Shown: positions 41,470 to 49,529 of the stretch, one piece after another
Position numbering within the stretch: the stretch's first letter is position 1
How the letters are laid out: each line of letters starts with the position of its first letter
Assembly: GCA_019694395.1 (NCBI GenBank)
Contig: JAIBCC010000017.1
Location: forward strand, 1 to 64,000
Origin: Pyrinomonadaceae bacterium
GTDB taxonomy: Bacteria; Acidobacteriota; Blastocatellia; Pyrinomonadales; Pyrinomonadaceae
Length of the DNA: 64,000 nucleotides
Direction of reading: 5' to 3'
Notes under the pieces: model-generated
The model's input: the letters and a program-made list of their open reading frames with translations, nothing else
Told to the model about the DNA's origin: nothing
Database searches by the model: none
Position numbers and translations under genes: made by a program

Positions 41470-42527
41470 TTTGCTTCCACCCCTCTTAGTGCCAAACCAA
41501 CAGCAACTGCCATCTCGGGCATAATTTCACTCAAGTAGTCAGGATCAAATTTGCGTGTATCTACTTTGATTTGACGGAATGGGTCTAATATTTCAACCGG
41601 TAATTCGAGCCGTGCCGACAGCTGCTGGGCAAGTCCTTCGAGTTTTGAGCCGCCGCCTGAAATTAAAATCTTTTGCACTTGAACTCCGCCGTTCTCATCA
41701 GTTGCCCGATAGAAATCGAAAGTTTTTTGGATTTCCATAGCGACGGTTTCCATTACATTGTTCATCAACGGCTCAATGGATTTTTCTTCGACATTTTCAA
41801 CCGCTTCGGCAACACCGCGCTTAATTGCTTCGGCGTGTTGGAATGAAACGCCTAAACTTCTTTGTAAAACGTCCGTAAATTGACTGCCGCCAACTGTAAT
41901 ATCGCGGGTAAAAAGTGAACGTCCGCCTTGCACAATGTTGATGTTCATAGTTGAAGCACCAATATTAAGCAAAGTCACCACATCAGTCGGAGAAGGTTGA
42001 TAATTGATCTCGTAGCAATTTTGCAGAGCAAAAGTATCAACATCAATGACCACAGGCTGTTTACCTGAAAGCTGAATCGCTTGTTTGATGTTGTCAATTC
42101 TTTCGCGTTTACAAGCAGCAATTAAAACGTGAGTCGCATCAGGAGTTTCTTCTGTAACATGATAATCCAAGCTGACATCTGCCAGATCATACGGAATATG
42201 CTCTTCGGCGTGCCAATCAATTGATTCTTCAAGTTCATCACGGCTCATTGGCGGAAGAACGATATTTTTGATGATGACCGAATGTCCGCTCACACCTGTA
42301 ACTACTTGAGTTGCTTTAATTTGATAGTTTTGGCAGATACTTTGAATGGCTTCAGCGACAGTATTTAACTCCATAATCTGTCCATCAACTACTGTGTCGC
42401 CGGGTAGGTTCTCAAAACCGACACTAACCAAATTCAAACTATTTATTTTGCCTTCCAATTCAACTGCTTTGATCGAACTGGAACCGACATCAAGCCCCGC
42501 AACGCTTTTCTTTTTACCGAATAGCAT
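41466..42527 (-). CDS. pilM: Type IV pilus assembly ATPase-like protein PilM
   Basis: A 353-residue actin-like cytoplasmic protein that binds the PilN N-terminus. The actin-fold motifs are visible: KKSVAGLDVGSSSIKAVELE (phosphate 1), TLLNIGASTMNINIVQGGRS (phosphate 2) and ILISGGGSKLEGLAQQLSAR (adenosine). Additional PilM-specific stretches such as MSRDELEESIDWHAEEHIPY are present. I chose the ATG at 42527 (MLFGKKK), preceded by GGAAG; an upstream GTG at 42539 is an alternative. It is the first gene of the pilus operon. Confidence 0.94.
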   Translation of the reverse strand: MLFGKKKSVAGLDVGSSSIKAVELEGKINSLNLVSVGFENLPGDTVVDGQIMELNTVAEAIQSICQNYQIKATQVVTGVSGHSVIIKNIVLPPMSRDELEESIDWHAEEHIPYDLADVSLDYHVTEETPDATHVLIAACKRERIDNIKQAIQLSGKQPVVIDVDTFALQNCYEINYQPSPTDVVTLLNIGASTMNINIVQGGRSLFTRDITVGGSQFTDVLQRSLGVSFQHAEAIKRGVAEAVENVEEKSIEPLMNNVMETVAMEIQKTFDFYRATDENGGVQVQKILISGGGSKLEGLAQQLSARLELPVEILDPFRQIKVDTRKFDPDYLSEIMPEMAVAVGLALRGVEAK

Positions 42528-42936
42528 TATCTTCCACACTCCTTTTTGCTTTCACTTAAGTCTTTGCAAAGTTGCATAAATATTTATCTGAGAAATTCGC
42601 TAACGAATCGAGTTTTGATTTTGAAGATTGGCTTGTCACCTAGTTAATTTGCTCTTTTTTGACAGGTCATTTTTTGGAATGGTCAAACTGAAAGTTGAAT
42701 CAAAACACCGTTCGTTTAATTTTGTTATGAGCGCACCCTTTGAATCCGTGGGGCGCATTAGCGAAATCTTCGAGTCTTTAAGGTGACGATAGGATTTAAC
42801 GACAATACTGTCGCCATCAAATTAAAGTTACAACACCTACCAAAATCTGTCAACAATAATTTACAATGTTTAACACAAATTGGCAATATTTTTTCCAATC
42901 TGAGCAGAAATCAGTCAAGATGAATGATTTGGTCAG
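42528..42936. other. 409-bp gap upstream of pilM
   Basis: Contains a small dyad, CGACA/TGTCG at 42800-42813, and a hairpin-forming GCGC-rich stretch near 42733-42760. No reading frame or confident promoter could be assigned. It must hold the promoter of the pilM operon. Confidence 0.35.
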
Positions 42937-43731
42937 TTATTTTGACTGATTTTTGATTACTTGTTTAATTATTTCAGCGGTAGTTTGAGGACTTTCCAGA
43001 GGAAATAAATGAGAGCCTTCGATTTGCAGAAAATCGGTCAAAAAGTGCTTTTTCATAAAGCCAAGTCGGGCGAGCTTTCCTTCGCGTGAATTTGTGCCGC
43101 CGATATAAGTGATTGGTAATGACGTTTTTCCCAAAAATTTTGGCAGATGATGCGGAATGGTGCGGTAAATTTCAGCTTCGATACGAGGCTCAAAAAACAA
43201 CTTAATTCCCTTTTCGGTTTCAGTCGTGCCGTATTCGATATAATCGTGCAAAACATCTTCGTCAAAGGCATCAAACTTCGGTTTTTGCTTAAAATGTTCA
43301 AAAGCTTCAGTTTTGCTGTGCCAGAGATTGCGCCGAAATCGTGTCATTTGTGAGGGCGAATAGCGATCTATTAATTTAGCTAGTTTTAAGATCTGCAATC
43401 CACGGCTGCTCAAACGGCTGATGATAGGCGAATCAAGCAAGATAATCTGCTGATAGAGCTCCGGCTTTTGACACGCCACCAGAAAATGCAAAATTCCGCC
43501 TAAACTATGTCCGATTCCAATAATCGGTGCAGAATAATTGTTTTCGATTGCTTCTCGTAATTCATCTCGTAAAAAATCCCAATTATCTGTAACTGGAAAT
43601 TTAGGATTATGTCCGTGACGCTCAAGAAAATCAATTGAAAAATCTTTTTCGAGGAAGGAAAAAAGTTTTGTGTAAGTGCGGGCAGGAAAGCCGTTAGCGT
43701 GAGCGAAATGGATTCGGTTAAATTGGCTCAT
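42937..43731 (-). CDS. Alpha/beta-hydrolase-fold protein
   Basis: A 264-residue hydrolase. The nucleophile elbow is GIGHSLGGILHFL, the acid is probably the Asp in LLDSPIISRL or a later Asp, and the catalytic His is in IEGSHLFPLESPQTT. The N-terminal FAHANGFPARTYTKLFSFLE is a form of the oxyanion region seen in the ANGF group of hydrolases. The substrate is unknown. I prefer the ATG at 43731 (MSQFNRIHF). An upstream ATG at 43755 would add eight residues, but both lack strong ribosome sites. Confidence 0.86.
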   Translation of the reverse strand: MSQFNRIHFAHANGFPARTYTKLFSFLEKDFSIDFLERHGHNPKFPVTDNWDFLRDELREAIENNYSAPIIGIGHSLGGILHFLVACQKPELYQQIILLDSPIISRLSSRGLQILKLAKLIDRYSPSQMTRFRRNLWHSKTEAFEHFKQKPKFDAFDEDVLHDYIEYGTTETEKGIKLFFEPRIEAEIYRTIPHHLPKFLGKTSLPITYIGGTNSREGKLARLGFMKKHFLTDFLQIEGSHLFPLESPQTTAEIIKQVIKNQSK

Positions 43732-43795
43732 TGATTCATTTACACCTTGACTCATTCAAATCTTTCAATAAATCAATGTTTCAATCTTCTAATAA

Positions 43796-44287
43796 CTAAA
43801 CTCTGTTTATCAACTGCCAATAACCGACATCAAACCAACGCCCTAATTTATAACCTATTTCCTTAAAATGGGCGGCTTTGACAAAACCTAATCTTTCGTG
43901 AAATTTAACACTTGAATCATTCGGCAGCGCAATGCCTGCAATCATCACGTGGATGTCTGTTTGCTCCAGCAAATCGAACAAATCCATATATAAACTTGAA
44001 CCGACTCCGCGCTTCTTTGCTTCGTTTTTGACATAAATTATGACTTCGCAGGAATGTTCGTAGGCTTGGCGTAATTTGAACCGTCCGGCATGAGCATAAC
44101 CTAAAATTTCGCCCTCTTCTTCAGCCACTAAATAAGGGTAATTAGCAGTTACTTTTTTAATCCTTTCCTCAGTCTCTTCAACACTTAGCGGTTCAGTCTC
44201 AAAAGTATGATGTGTATTGATAATGTAATAATTATAGATTTCGGCAATCTGCGGAGCATCTTCTAAAGTTACAGGACGAATATTCAT
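43796..44287 (-). CDS. Pat/Bar-like GNAT acetyltransferase, paralogue of the gene at 15425
   Basis: A 163-residue GNAT enzyme with the same length and layout as the one at 15425-15916: AEIYNYYIINTHHTFETEPL, VIIYVKNEAKKRGVGSSLYM as the acetyl-CoA site, IAGIALPNDSSVKFHERLGF, and the C-terminal YKLGRWFDVGYWQL. It belongs to the phosphinothricin/methionine-sulfone N-acetyltransferase group. It lies upstream of the hydrolase gene on the same strand with a 64-bp gap. The natural substrate is not evident. Confidence 0.9.
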   Translation of the reverse strand: MNIRPVTLEDAPQIAEIYNYYIINTHHTFETEPLSVEETEERIKKVTANYPYLVAEEEGEILGYAHAGRFKLRQAYEHSCEVIIYVKNEAKKRGVGSSLYMDLFDLLEQTDIHVMIAGIALPNDSSVKFHERLGFVKAAHFKEIGYKLGRWFDVGYWQLINRV

Positions 44288-44451
44288 TCTGAGTATTTTA
44301 ATTCCATTTTGCCAATTGATTCAAGAGGAGCAGCCAATCAATTATAGGTAAATTGATGCAGGGTTTGTAATTTTTCGACAATTTTTCCCATTACTGAGCA
44401 AAAAGTTGAAATAAGTTGAAAAACTATACTTTTTAATGAGTTTCTACCAGA

Positions 44452-44570
44452 TGGTTGGAAGATAAAACTCTTCCTCAAGGGAACGTAACTTTTATAGCAG
44501 AGCCGAACCAAAGGCTAAATCCCAAACTATAGGAGATTACACTCTCGCGGAATCAACTAATTCCCAACCA
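44452..44570 (+). ncRNA. Structured leader of the papain-like peptidase gene, possible c-di-AMP-type riboswitch
   Basis: The 119 bases can close with TGGTT/AACCA at the ends. Internal helices are GGAAGA/TCTTCC (44457-44474), AGCC/GGCT (44501-44516), GAGA/TCTC (44533-44546) and GGAAT/ATTCC (44549-44564), with GGGA/TCCC linking 44479 to 44520. The 3' part, TAGGAGA...TCTCGCGGAATC then AACTAA, resembles the end of the ydaO/yuaA class (UAGGGA...UCCCG then CAGCUAAC). Other conserved ydaO parts, such as the U-run, are missing, so the class is unproven. Confidence 0.35.
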
Positions 44571-44598
44571 AATCCCGGTAGATAAATGGAGAAAACAT

Positions 44599-45405
44599 AT
44601 GCCTAAAAAAAAGAATTCTGAATCTAAAAGAATAACCAACTTGATTCCTTCAAAAGAAATAGAGAAAGACTGGACTTTTAATAATGCGGTTGAAGCGGAA
44701 ATGCTCAACGCAGGACCGGTTGCGGCTTTACCTCCATCAGTTGATTTAAGAGAAAACTGGTGGACAGTGGGTGATCAAGGAAATACCGGGGCTTGCGTCG
44801 GATGGGCTTGTGCAGAGGGCGTTTTGCGCTGGCATTTTGCAAAAGCAAATCGAATCGCCAACAGTCAAAGTTTGTCTCCCAGATATATTTGGATGGCATC
44901 GAAGGAAGTTGACATCTTTAATACTCGTCCCACAACTTTTATCGAAAGTGAAGGAACAAGTTTGAAAGATGCTTTAGATATTGCAAGAAAATTTGGAGTT
45001 ATCAAGGACTCTGTATTGCCATTTAATTCCGGCAGTCTTTATCAAGGAAGTGCCAACACTTTTTATGCAACTGCCTCGCTACTAAAGATAGCCAGTTATT
45101 TTAATCTATTCAAAAACACTAATGACTGGAAAAACTGGTTAGCTACCAAAGGTCCTTTATTAGTTGGACTAAATGTTGACAGCACTTGGGACAATGCAGC
45201 ACAAACAAGCGGTAATTTAGATGTTTTTCAACCAAATACGGTTCGCGGCGGACACGCTGTTGTAGTTGTCGGCTACCAAACTAACGGTCGTTTCATTATC
45301 CGAAATAGTTGGGGAACCAATTGGGGTAAAAATGGATTTGGTTTTGCCACGGAACAATATATCAAAGATGCTTTCTTCAATGAATCCTACGGAGTAATGC
45401 TTTAA
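44599..45405 (+). CDS. Papain-like (C1 family) cysteine peptidase, no signal peptide
   Basis: A 268-residue protein with the full papain triad: Q60 and C66 in GDQGNTGACVGWACAEG, H219 in GGHAVVVVGYQ, and N236 in IRNSWGTNWGKNGFG. The N-terminal 45 residues are short and polar, without a hydrophobic signal and too small for the classic inhibitory propeptide, so export would need a non-classical route. The ribosome site GGAGAA precedes the ATG at 44599 by 6 bases. The 5' leader is structured. The next gene, a membrane protein, follows after a palindromic repeat copy. Substrates unknown. Confidence 0.9.
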   Translation: MPKKKNSESKRITNLIPSKEIEKDWTFNNAVEAEMLNAGPVAALPPSVDLRENWWTVGDQGNTGACVGWACAEGVLRWHFAKANRIANSQSLSPRYIWMASKEVDIFNTRPTTFIESEGTSLKDALDIARKFGVIKDSVLPFNSGSLYQGSANTFYATASLLKIASYFNLFKNTNDWKNWLATKGPLLVGLNVDSTWDNAAQTSGNLDVFQPNTVRGGHAVVVVGYQTNGRFIIRNSWGTNWGKNGFGFATEQYIKDAFFNESYGVML

Positions 45406-45466
45406 GACCTTGCGAAAAGGTGCGGATATTGTCTCTTATAAACAAAATAAAACCAAAGTTAAAACA

Positions 45467-45556
45467 GGCAGAAACATACCCGTCAGGAAGTGTGTCTCAA
45501 GTCCGCAATTTCAATGATCGGCGTTAAACACGCTCCTTCACAGTCGCGTTTCTGCC
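45467..45556. repeat. Dispersed palindromic repeat, copy C
   Basis: A 90-bp inverted repeat: GGCAGAAACATACCCGTCAG on the left and the conserved arm ACACGCTCCTTCACAGTCGC to TTTCTGCC on the right. It lies between the papain-like peptidase and the membrane protein at 45608, in the same orientation relative to transcription as copies A and D. Confidence 0.8.
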
Positions 45557-45607
45557 TTTGTCGAAATATCAAACTTATTTTATCTAACGATAAAAAATGG
45601 AGTAAAG

Positions 45608-46564
45608 ATGACCGATACTATCAAAAAATTACTTATTGGCAGCTATTTGGTAATTTTGTTACTGATTTGCCTGTGGACGGTTTCAGCTTTAATGACTGCA
45701 ACCGTTGGGGAAAATGCAATTGTCAGCAAAACTCAACAAACTGACACTGGTTCTGCCACAAATACAAATACTAATATCAGCGGAGTTAGCAATACCAATA
45801 TGTCTAACGCCAACACTAAAGAGGCTCTCAAATCTAAAAGCGCAATAGGAATGACGATTGCTTCAACGGTTAAAATTAATCTCTGGTTTATTGAAAGAGA
45901 AATAACCGGTGAAAGCTATTTGTTTTTAGTTGTTTTATTTACCGGATGTTTGGGAGCAATCATCCGTAGTATTTACTCATTCTTCACACATTTGGGGCAA
46001 CAGGATTTTGCCTTTAGCTGGTTGGCTTTTTATCTGCTTTCACCCATCAGCGGCGGAGCCTTAAGCATTGTCTTTTATTTCGTAATTCGCGGAGGATTTT
46101 ATAATCCGGTCAATAACGGAGAGCTTTCGCTGAATTTATTTTCTTTTGCCGCTTTAAGTTCACTGGTTGGACTGTTTTCCGAAAATGCGATGCGAAAGCT
46201 CAAGCAGATTTCTGAAACGCTTTTCACCAATGTTGATTCCAAAAGTGATGCTAAACAAATTCCTCAAATTACATTATTAAATTTGCCCAAACCTGAAATA
46301 ACAGCAGGTGAAAACCTTGAAATCCAATTTGCGGTCACCAATGGAAAAACGCCGTATAAGTATAAAATTGATTTTGAGCCGGATGTAATTAGCCCGATTG
46401 AGGGCGACTCCGATCTGGAATTAATTAAACAAAGCGTCACTATTCCAAATACCGCAACTAGCGGTGAATACAGTTATTTGATTGAAGTCAGCGATGCTAA
46501 CGGAAAAACCAATAAAACTCCTAAAGAACAAGCGAAAAAGTTTGTGGTGAAACCGAGTCCTTAA
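45608..46564 (+). CDS. Membrane protein with Asn/Thr-rich loop and Ig-like C-terminus
   Basis: A 318-residue protein of no family I can name. It has an N-terminal helix (KKLLIGSYLVILLLICLWTV), an Asn/Thr/Ser-rich external loop (ATNTNTNISGVSNTNMSNAN), three further helices around residues 103-192 (LFLVVLFTGCLGAIIRSIYS, WLAFYLLSPISGGALSIVFY), and a C-terminal soluble domain of about 90 residues. That last part (PKPEITAGENLEIQFAVTNG, then SGEYSYLIEVSDANGKTNKT) reads as an Ig-like beta sandwich. The ribosome site GGAGTAAAG precedes the ATG at 45608. Confidence 0.75.
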   Translation: MTDTIKKLLIGSYLVILLLICLWTVSALMTATVGENAIVSKTQQTDTGSATNTNTNISGVSNTNMSNANTKEALKSKSAIGMTIASTVKINLWFIEREITGESYLFLVVLFTGCLGAIIRSIYSFFTHLGQQDFAFSWLAFYLLSPISGGALSIVFYFVIRGGFYNPVNNGELSLNLFSFAALSSLVGLFSENAMRKLKQISETLFTNVDSKSDAKQIPQITLLNLPKPEITAGENLEIQFAVTNGKTPYKYKIDFEPDVISPIEGDSDLELIKQSVTIPNTATSGEYSYLIEVSDANGKTNKTPKEQAKKFVVKPSP

Positions 46565-46568
46565 AGTC

Positions 46569-47762
46569 CTACTTATATTTCCTCACCTCATTTTTTGCAA
46601 CGCTCTCAAGATGCACCTCATCAGGACCATCGGCAAGCCGCAAAGTGCGTGCATAAATCCAAAAAGTCGAGAGCGGAAAATCTTCGCAAACACCGCCGCC
46701 GCCGTGTGTTTGGATAGCGCGATCAATCACTTTGAGAGCCATTTGCGGTGCAACAGCTTTAATCATTGCAATTTCGTTACGAGCGGTTTTATTGTCAAAT
46801 TCGTCCATCATCCACGCAGTTTTCAGCACCAAAAGCCGCGCTTGGTCAATCTCCAATCTTGATTCGGCAATCCAGTTGCGGACAACGCCCTGATTAATGA
46901 TCGGTTTTCCAAAAGCAACGCGGGAATTTGCCCGTTTTATCATCAGTTCGAGTGCACGTTCCGCTACGCCAATCAAGCGCATACAATGATGAACACGACC
47001 GGGACCAAGCCGACCTTGCGCAATCTCAAATCCGCGACCTTCGCCCAAAAGCAAGTTTGAAACAGGAACGCGAACATTAGTAAAAGTTACTTCGGAGTGA
47101 CCATTCGGAGCATCATCAAAGCCGAAAACCTGCAAATTTCGCTCTACTTTTACGCCTTCGGCATCCATCGGAACGAGAATCATTGATTGCTGTTTATGGA
47201 TTTCGGCAGTTTCATCGGTTTTACCCATAAAAATTGCCAGTTTGCAACGTGCATCTCCCGCTCCGGTTGACCACCATTTGCGTCCGTTCAGAACATAAAA
47301 ATCCCCATCCCGCTTGATTGAGCCTTGAATATTAGTGGCATCGGACGAAGCAACTTCGGGTTCGGTCATAGAAAAACACGAACGAATTTCACCATTGAGC
47401 AACGGTTTCAGCCACGTTTCTTTTTGTTCCGCTGTGCCGTAACGCTCCAAAACTTCCATATTTCCCGTATCGGGTGCAGAACAATTAAAAACTTCGCTCG
47501 CCCAGGTAACTCTCCCCATTATTTCGGCAAGCGGCGCGTATTCAAGATTGGTTAACCCCGAAACTTCCGGCAAAAAAAGATTCCATAAACCTTCGGCTTT
47601 CGCTTTAGCTTTCAAATCTTCGATTAATTGCAAAGGCTGCCATCTGTCACCCGAATTGACTTCCTCCTGAAAGGCTTTTTCATTCGGGTAAATATTTGCA
47701 TCCATAAACGTTTGCAACCGTTTTAGTAATTCTTTAGTTTTGTCTGAATAATTGAAATCCAT
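46569..47762 (-). CDS. Acyl-CoA dehydrogenase (ACAD10/11-like)
   Basis: A 397-residue FAD enzyme oxidising acyl-CoA to enoyl-CoA in beta-oxidation or a related pathway. Motifs: [40 protein letters not shown] (FAD and substrate signature), [38 protein letters not shown], and the C-terminal [20 protein letters not shown] with [17 protein letters not shown]. These fit the ACAD10/11 subgroup rather than short-chain enzymes. Electron acceptor would be ETF. It is convergent with the gene at 45608 and is preceded by the ispH terminator. Confidence 0.93.
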   Translation of the reverse strand: MDFNYSDKTKELLKRLQTFMDANIYPNEKAFQEEVNSGDRWQPLQLIEDLKAKAKAEGLWNLFLPEVSGLTNLEYAPLAEIMGRVTWASEVFNCSAPDTGNMEVLERYGTAEQKETWLKPLLNGEIRSCFSMTEPEVASSDATNIQGSIKRDGDFYVLNGRKWWSTGAGDARCKLAIFMGKTDETAEIHKQQSMILVPMDAEGVKVERNLQVFGFDDAPNGHSEVTFTNVRVPVSNLLLGEGRGFEIAQGRLGPGRVHHCMRLIGVAERALELMIKRANSRVAFGKPIINQGVVRNWIAESRLEIDQARLLVLKTAWMMDEFDNKTARNEIAMIKAVAPQMALKVIDRAIQTHGGGGVCEDFPLSTFWIYARTLRLADGPDEVHLESVAKNEVRKYK

Positions 47763-47823
47763 AGTTTTAGCGAAAGATTAACATAACTTGAAAAAAATAA
47801 GAATTTACTCCTTTAAAAAATAA

Positions 47824-47862
47824 AATGGTCAAGTTTGAATTCAAAATTCAAACTTGACCATT
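47824..47862 (-). terminator. Terminator of ispH
   Basis: A perfect 18-bp stem with a 3-base loop: ATGGTCAAGTTTGAATT on one arm and its exact complement on the other. On the minus strand it is followed by TTATTTTTT. It lies 20 bp beyond the ispH stop. Confidence 0.8.
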
Positions 47863-47881
47863 AACTACCAACTACTGACTA

Positions 47882-48727
47882 CTACTTTTTACCGAGTTCT
47901 TTAAGTCTTTCAACCACTTCATCAATCAGCCATTTCGGAGTAGATGCGCCAGCCGTTACCCCAACTTTTTCGACTCCTTTCAAATCAGCCGGATTTATTT
48001 CGAGAGGCGTTTCGATCAGAAAGCTTTTTTCGCATTGTTCTTTGCAAACTGCCAGTAATTTTCGGCTGTTCGACGAATGCGTTCCGCCAATGACATAAAA
48101 CGCCTCAACTTCACCGGCTAAAGCGCGAGCCGCATCCTGACGATCACGGGTTGCCGAACAAATCGTGTTGACAACCTGCACTTCATCATCAGTTTTTCCT
48201 TTGACCGCTTCGGCTGTATCAAGAAAAGTTTTCAATTTAATTGTAGTTTGTGAAACAACTAAAGGATTATTCAGTTGAGGCAAATTTGCCACTTCGCTTT
48301 CATCGTTAATTACAAAAGCGTGATCCGGCGCATAGCCCTTAACTCCAATCATTTCAGGGTGTTCAGGGTTTCCAACAACGATCACGTGACGATTTTCGGC
48401 AGCGGCACGGGCGGCAAGTTTTTGGACACGGGTCACAAACGGACAGGTTGCGTCAACTACTTTCGAGGCTTTTTCCTCTAGTTCGCGTTGAACCTCCGGC
48501 GTGACTCCGTGAGCGCGAATGACTGCCGTTTCGCCTCGTTTGATTTGCACCGGTTCGGAAATAACAGTAACACCGTGTGTTCCTAACCGCTGCATTTCCT
48601 GATCGTTATGAATCAGCGGTCCGAGCGTGCGAACGGTGTCGCCTTCGCCTAAAGCCTCTTCGACCATATCAACCGCCCGTTCAACTCCAAAACAAAAACC
48701 AAATTCGTCAGCTAATAAAACTTGCAT
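47882..48727 (-). CDS. ispH: 4-hydroxy-3-methylbut-2-enyl diphosphate reductase
   Basis: A 281-residue [4Fe-4S] enzyme, last step of the MEP pathway giving IPP and DMAPP. Cluster cysteines are visible in FGFCFGVERAV, DATCPFVTRV and NTICSATRDRQ. The active-site Thr/Glu region is VVSQTTIKLKTFL, followed by GGTHSSNSRKL and VGVTAGASTPKWLI, the diagnostic IspH end. The ATG at 48727 is chosen: AAAGGAG lies 11 bases upstream, whereas an ATG at 48760 would put that site inside the gene. A perfect hairpin terminator follows the stop. Confidence 0.95.
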   Translation of the reverse strand: MQVLLADEFGFCFGVERAVDMVEEALGEGDTVRTLGPLIHNDQEMQRLGTHGVTVISEPVQIKRGETAVIRAHGVTPEVQRELEEKASKVVDATCPFVTRVQKLAARAAAENRHVIVVGNPEHPEMIGVKGYAPDHAFVINDESEVANLPQLNNPLVVSQTTIKLKTFLDTAEAVKGKTDDEVQVVNTICSATRDRQDAARALAGEVEAFYVIGGTHSSNSRKLLAVCKEQCEKSFLIETPLEINPADLKGVEKVGVTAGASTPKWLIDEVVERLKELGKK

Positions 48728-48833
48728 AGTTTTTACTGCTCCTTTCTGAGCCATCCACATTTTAACAAACGAATAACTCAGATGCGAAGTTCAAAACTAT
48801 ATTTTTTTATAAAGTTTTGGGATTTAAAGCAAA

Positions 48834-48868
48834 AAAGTGAAACCAAAATTTCTTTCGGCTTCACCTTT
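48834..48868 (-). terminator. Terminator of the lipoprotein gene
   Basis: On the minus strand AAAGGTGAAGCC and GGTTTCACTTT form an 8-bp core stem with flanking A/T pairs and a T-run, 48 bp after the stop at 48916. Confidence 0.7.
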
Positions 48869-48915
48869 TATTGAGATAGACAGAAAAAATGAAATGATTT
48901 ATTTAGCTCAGGAAA

Positions 48916-49398
48916 TTAATCCCATTTGCAACCAAATGCGGTCGTTGAAGCTTTAGCTGCATCAAGTGCTGTTTTGCAAGCGGCTGACAAACCAGCTTTG
49001 GTGGTTGGGTTAGCTGCGGCATCTTTCCAAGCCTTTCTTGATTGATCTAAAGCTGATTTAACTGCACCGCGTTGTGCTTCAGGCATTTTATCCATGATGC
49101 AGGCTTCATATTTTGCAATATAGGTGTCGCATTCAGGAACGCCGATTTTATCACCGCCGGCAGTTTCTTTACCATCTGCCGGTTTGTTGGCTTCAGAAGT
49201 TTTATTGTCAGCCGGTTTGTTTTCTGCTGGTTTGTTTTCAGCAGGTTTATTTTCTGCCGGTTTATTTTCAGCAGGTTTGTTGGTGGTTGTGTTATTTGCA
49301 GGTTTATTATCGGTAGTTGCTCCACCGCCGCAAGCCATTAAACCAATTGAAAGTGCAAATAATGCAAAAAATAAAATAACTCTGTTTATTGTAAACAT
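48916..49398 (-). CDS. Lipoprotein with KPAEN repeats
   Basis: A 160-residue protein with a lipoprotein signal (VILFFALFALSIGLMACGGG; lipobox LMAC with Cys at residue 23). It continues with a low-complexity spacer of repeated Ala-Glu-Asn-Lys-Pro units, and then a 75-residue C-terminal domain containing four cysteines (VPECDTYIAKYEACIMDKMP, then AACKTALDAAKAST and FGCKWD). Two disulfides are likely in the periplasm. Such proteins are common in Blastocatellia-type genomes; the role is unknown. A hairpin terminator follows. A CTACCC/GGGTAG palindrome lies about 85 bp upstream. Confidence 0.8.
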   Translation of the reverse strand: MFTINRVILFFALFALSIGLMACGGGATTDNKPANNTTTNKPAENKPAENKPAENKPAENKPADNKTSEANKPADGKETAGGDKIGVPECDTYIAKYEACIMDKMPEAQRGAVKSALDQSRKAWKDAAANPTTKAGLSAACKTALDAAKASTTAFGCKWD

Positions 49399-49481
49399 TT
49401 AATATCTCCTAGGATTTGATTTTTCTAATTAGAACTCTATATTCAAAAAGGATTTTAGCCTATTTTTTTTATTTGTCACTA

Positions 49482-49499
49482 CCCAAATGGGTAGTAATT
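49482..49499. promoter_or_regulatory. CTACCC palindrome upstream of the lipoprotein gene
   Basis: ACTACCC-AAAT-GGGTAGT is an 18-bp dyad about 85 bp before the lipoprotein start at 49398, similar in spacing and sequence to the dyad at 12398-12415. It is a possible binding site for a shared regulator. Confidence 0.35.
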
Positions 49500-49529
49500 T
49501 CTCTTATTTTTTATTGCTTAAAAATTTAT

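Noticed and set aside
44452..44570. Firm call as a c-di-AMP riboswitch
   Set aside because: Only the 3' third resembles the class; the conserved U-run and several invariant positions are absent, so it is listed only as a candidate structured leader.
49072..49402. Cys/Phe-rich plus-strand frames across the lipoprotein repeats
   Set aside because: Three overlapping frames arise because the KPAEN-coding repeat has no stops on the opposite strand; none has a start signal.
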